Shown: piece by piece, positions 5,164 through 5,178 of the stretch | Position numbering within the stretch: the stretch's first letter is position 1 | Layout of the letters: each line of letters opens with the position of its first letter | Origin: Halobacteriales archaeon | Lineage (GTDB): Archaea > Thermoplasmatota > SW-10-69-26 > JACQPN01 > JAIVGT01 | Assembly (NCBI GenBank): GCA_020201485.1 | Contig: JAIVGT010000078.1 | Span: 1-5,178, forward strand | Length of the DNA stretch: 5,178 nucleotides | Reading direction: 5' to 3' | The notes under the pieces: generated by a model | What the model saw: the letters and a program-made list of their open reading frames with translations, nothing else | What the model was told of the DNA's origin: nothing | Databases searched by the model: none | Translations under genes and position numbers: made by a program

Positions 5164-5178
5164 GGACAAGACCTGTCC
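5164..5178. promoter_or_regulatory. Quasi-palindrome upstream of the TrmB gene, candidate autoregulatory operator
   Basis: GGACAAGACCTGTCC has six of seven symmetric pairs matched around a central A, with perfect GGACA/TGTCC outer arms. It lies 28-42 nt before the ATG at 5136, where a leaderless archaeal promoter would sit, and reaches the window edge, so it may extend further. An adjoining CCCC-A-GGGG palindrome occupies 5157-5165. Regulation by the TrmB protein is inferred from position and symmetry. Confidence 0.35.

Noticed and set aside
5137..5169. TTG at 5169 as the TrmB gene start (11 extra residues)
   Set aside because: The extension (Ser/Pro/Gly) is not domain-like, has no properly spaced Shine-Dalgarno site, and would put the quasi-palindrome inside the coding region. 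The tandem ATGs at 5136/5133 fit the family better.

Overview
The window is GC-rich, densely coding DNA, most likely from an archaeon. Three things point there: a TrmB-family transcription regulator, a radical SAM protein of the mainly archaeal COG2108 type, and a mix of genes with and without Shine-Dalgarno sites (the latter probably leaderless). The proteins are not markedly acidic, so a haloarchaeon seems unlikely. A high-GC Thermoplasmatota-like lineage is a guess from overall style only. No rRNA, tRNA, CRISPR array, insertion sequence or origin is visible.

Layout, right to left, because five of the six genes lie on the minus strand: (1) a TrmB-family regulator, 5136-4354; (2) after a 52-nt gap, a 328-aa secreted protein, 4301-3315; (3) after 27 nt, the radical SAM enzyme with a GTG start, 3287-2169; (4) after 53 nt, a 181-aa secreted protein, 2115-1570. 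These four genes look like one transcriptional neighbourhood. Next comes a small plus-strand ribbon-helix-helix (RHH) DNA-binding protein, 1303-1566, whose end converges on the fourth gene with only 3 nt between the stop codons. A 187-bp divergent intergenic region full of dyad symmetries separates it from (6) a minus-strand lipoprotein with five Asp-box (BNR) repeats. That gene starts at 1115 and runs off the left edge.

The most interesting observation is that the two secreted proteins flanking the radical SAM gene appear to be homologous. They share a collinear Trp, a collinear Tyr-x-Cys and a GA[FM]Dx[ST]LY motif at almost the same residue numbers, although neither resembles a family I recognise. 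Both genes lack a Shine-Dalgarno site and follow a gap of about 52 nt. The gap before the larger one holds a 19-bp near-perfect palindrome, at the distance expected for a promoter or operator. A second quasi-palindrome lies upstream of the TrmB gene. My inference is a TrmB-controlled cassette making a pair of related extracellular proteins together with a cytoplasmic radical SAM enzyme. The ligand sensed and the reaction catalysed cannot be read from the sequence.

No gene-free stretch exceeds 300 bases. The longest (1116-1302) is annotated as a divergent regulatory region.
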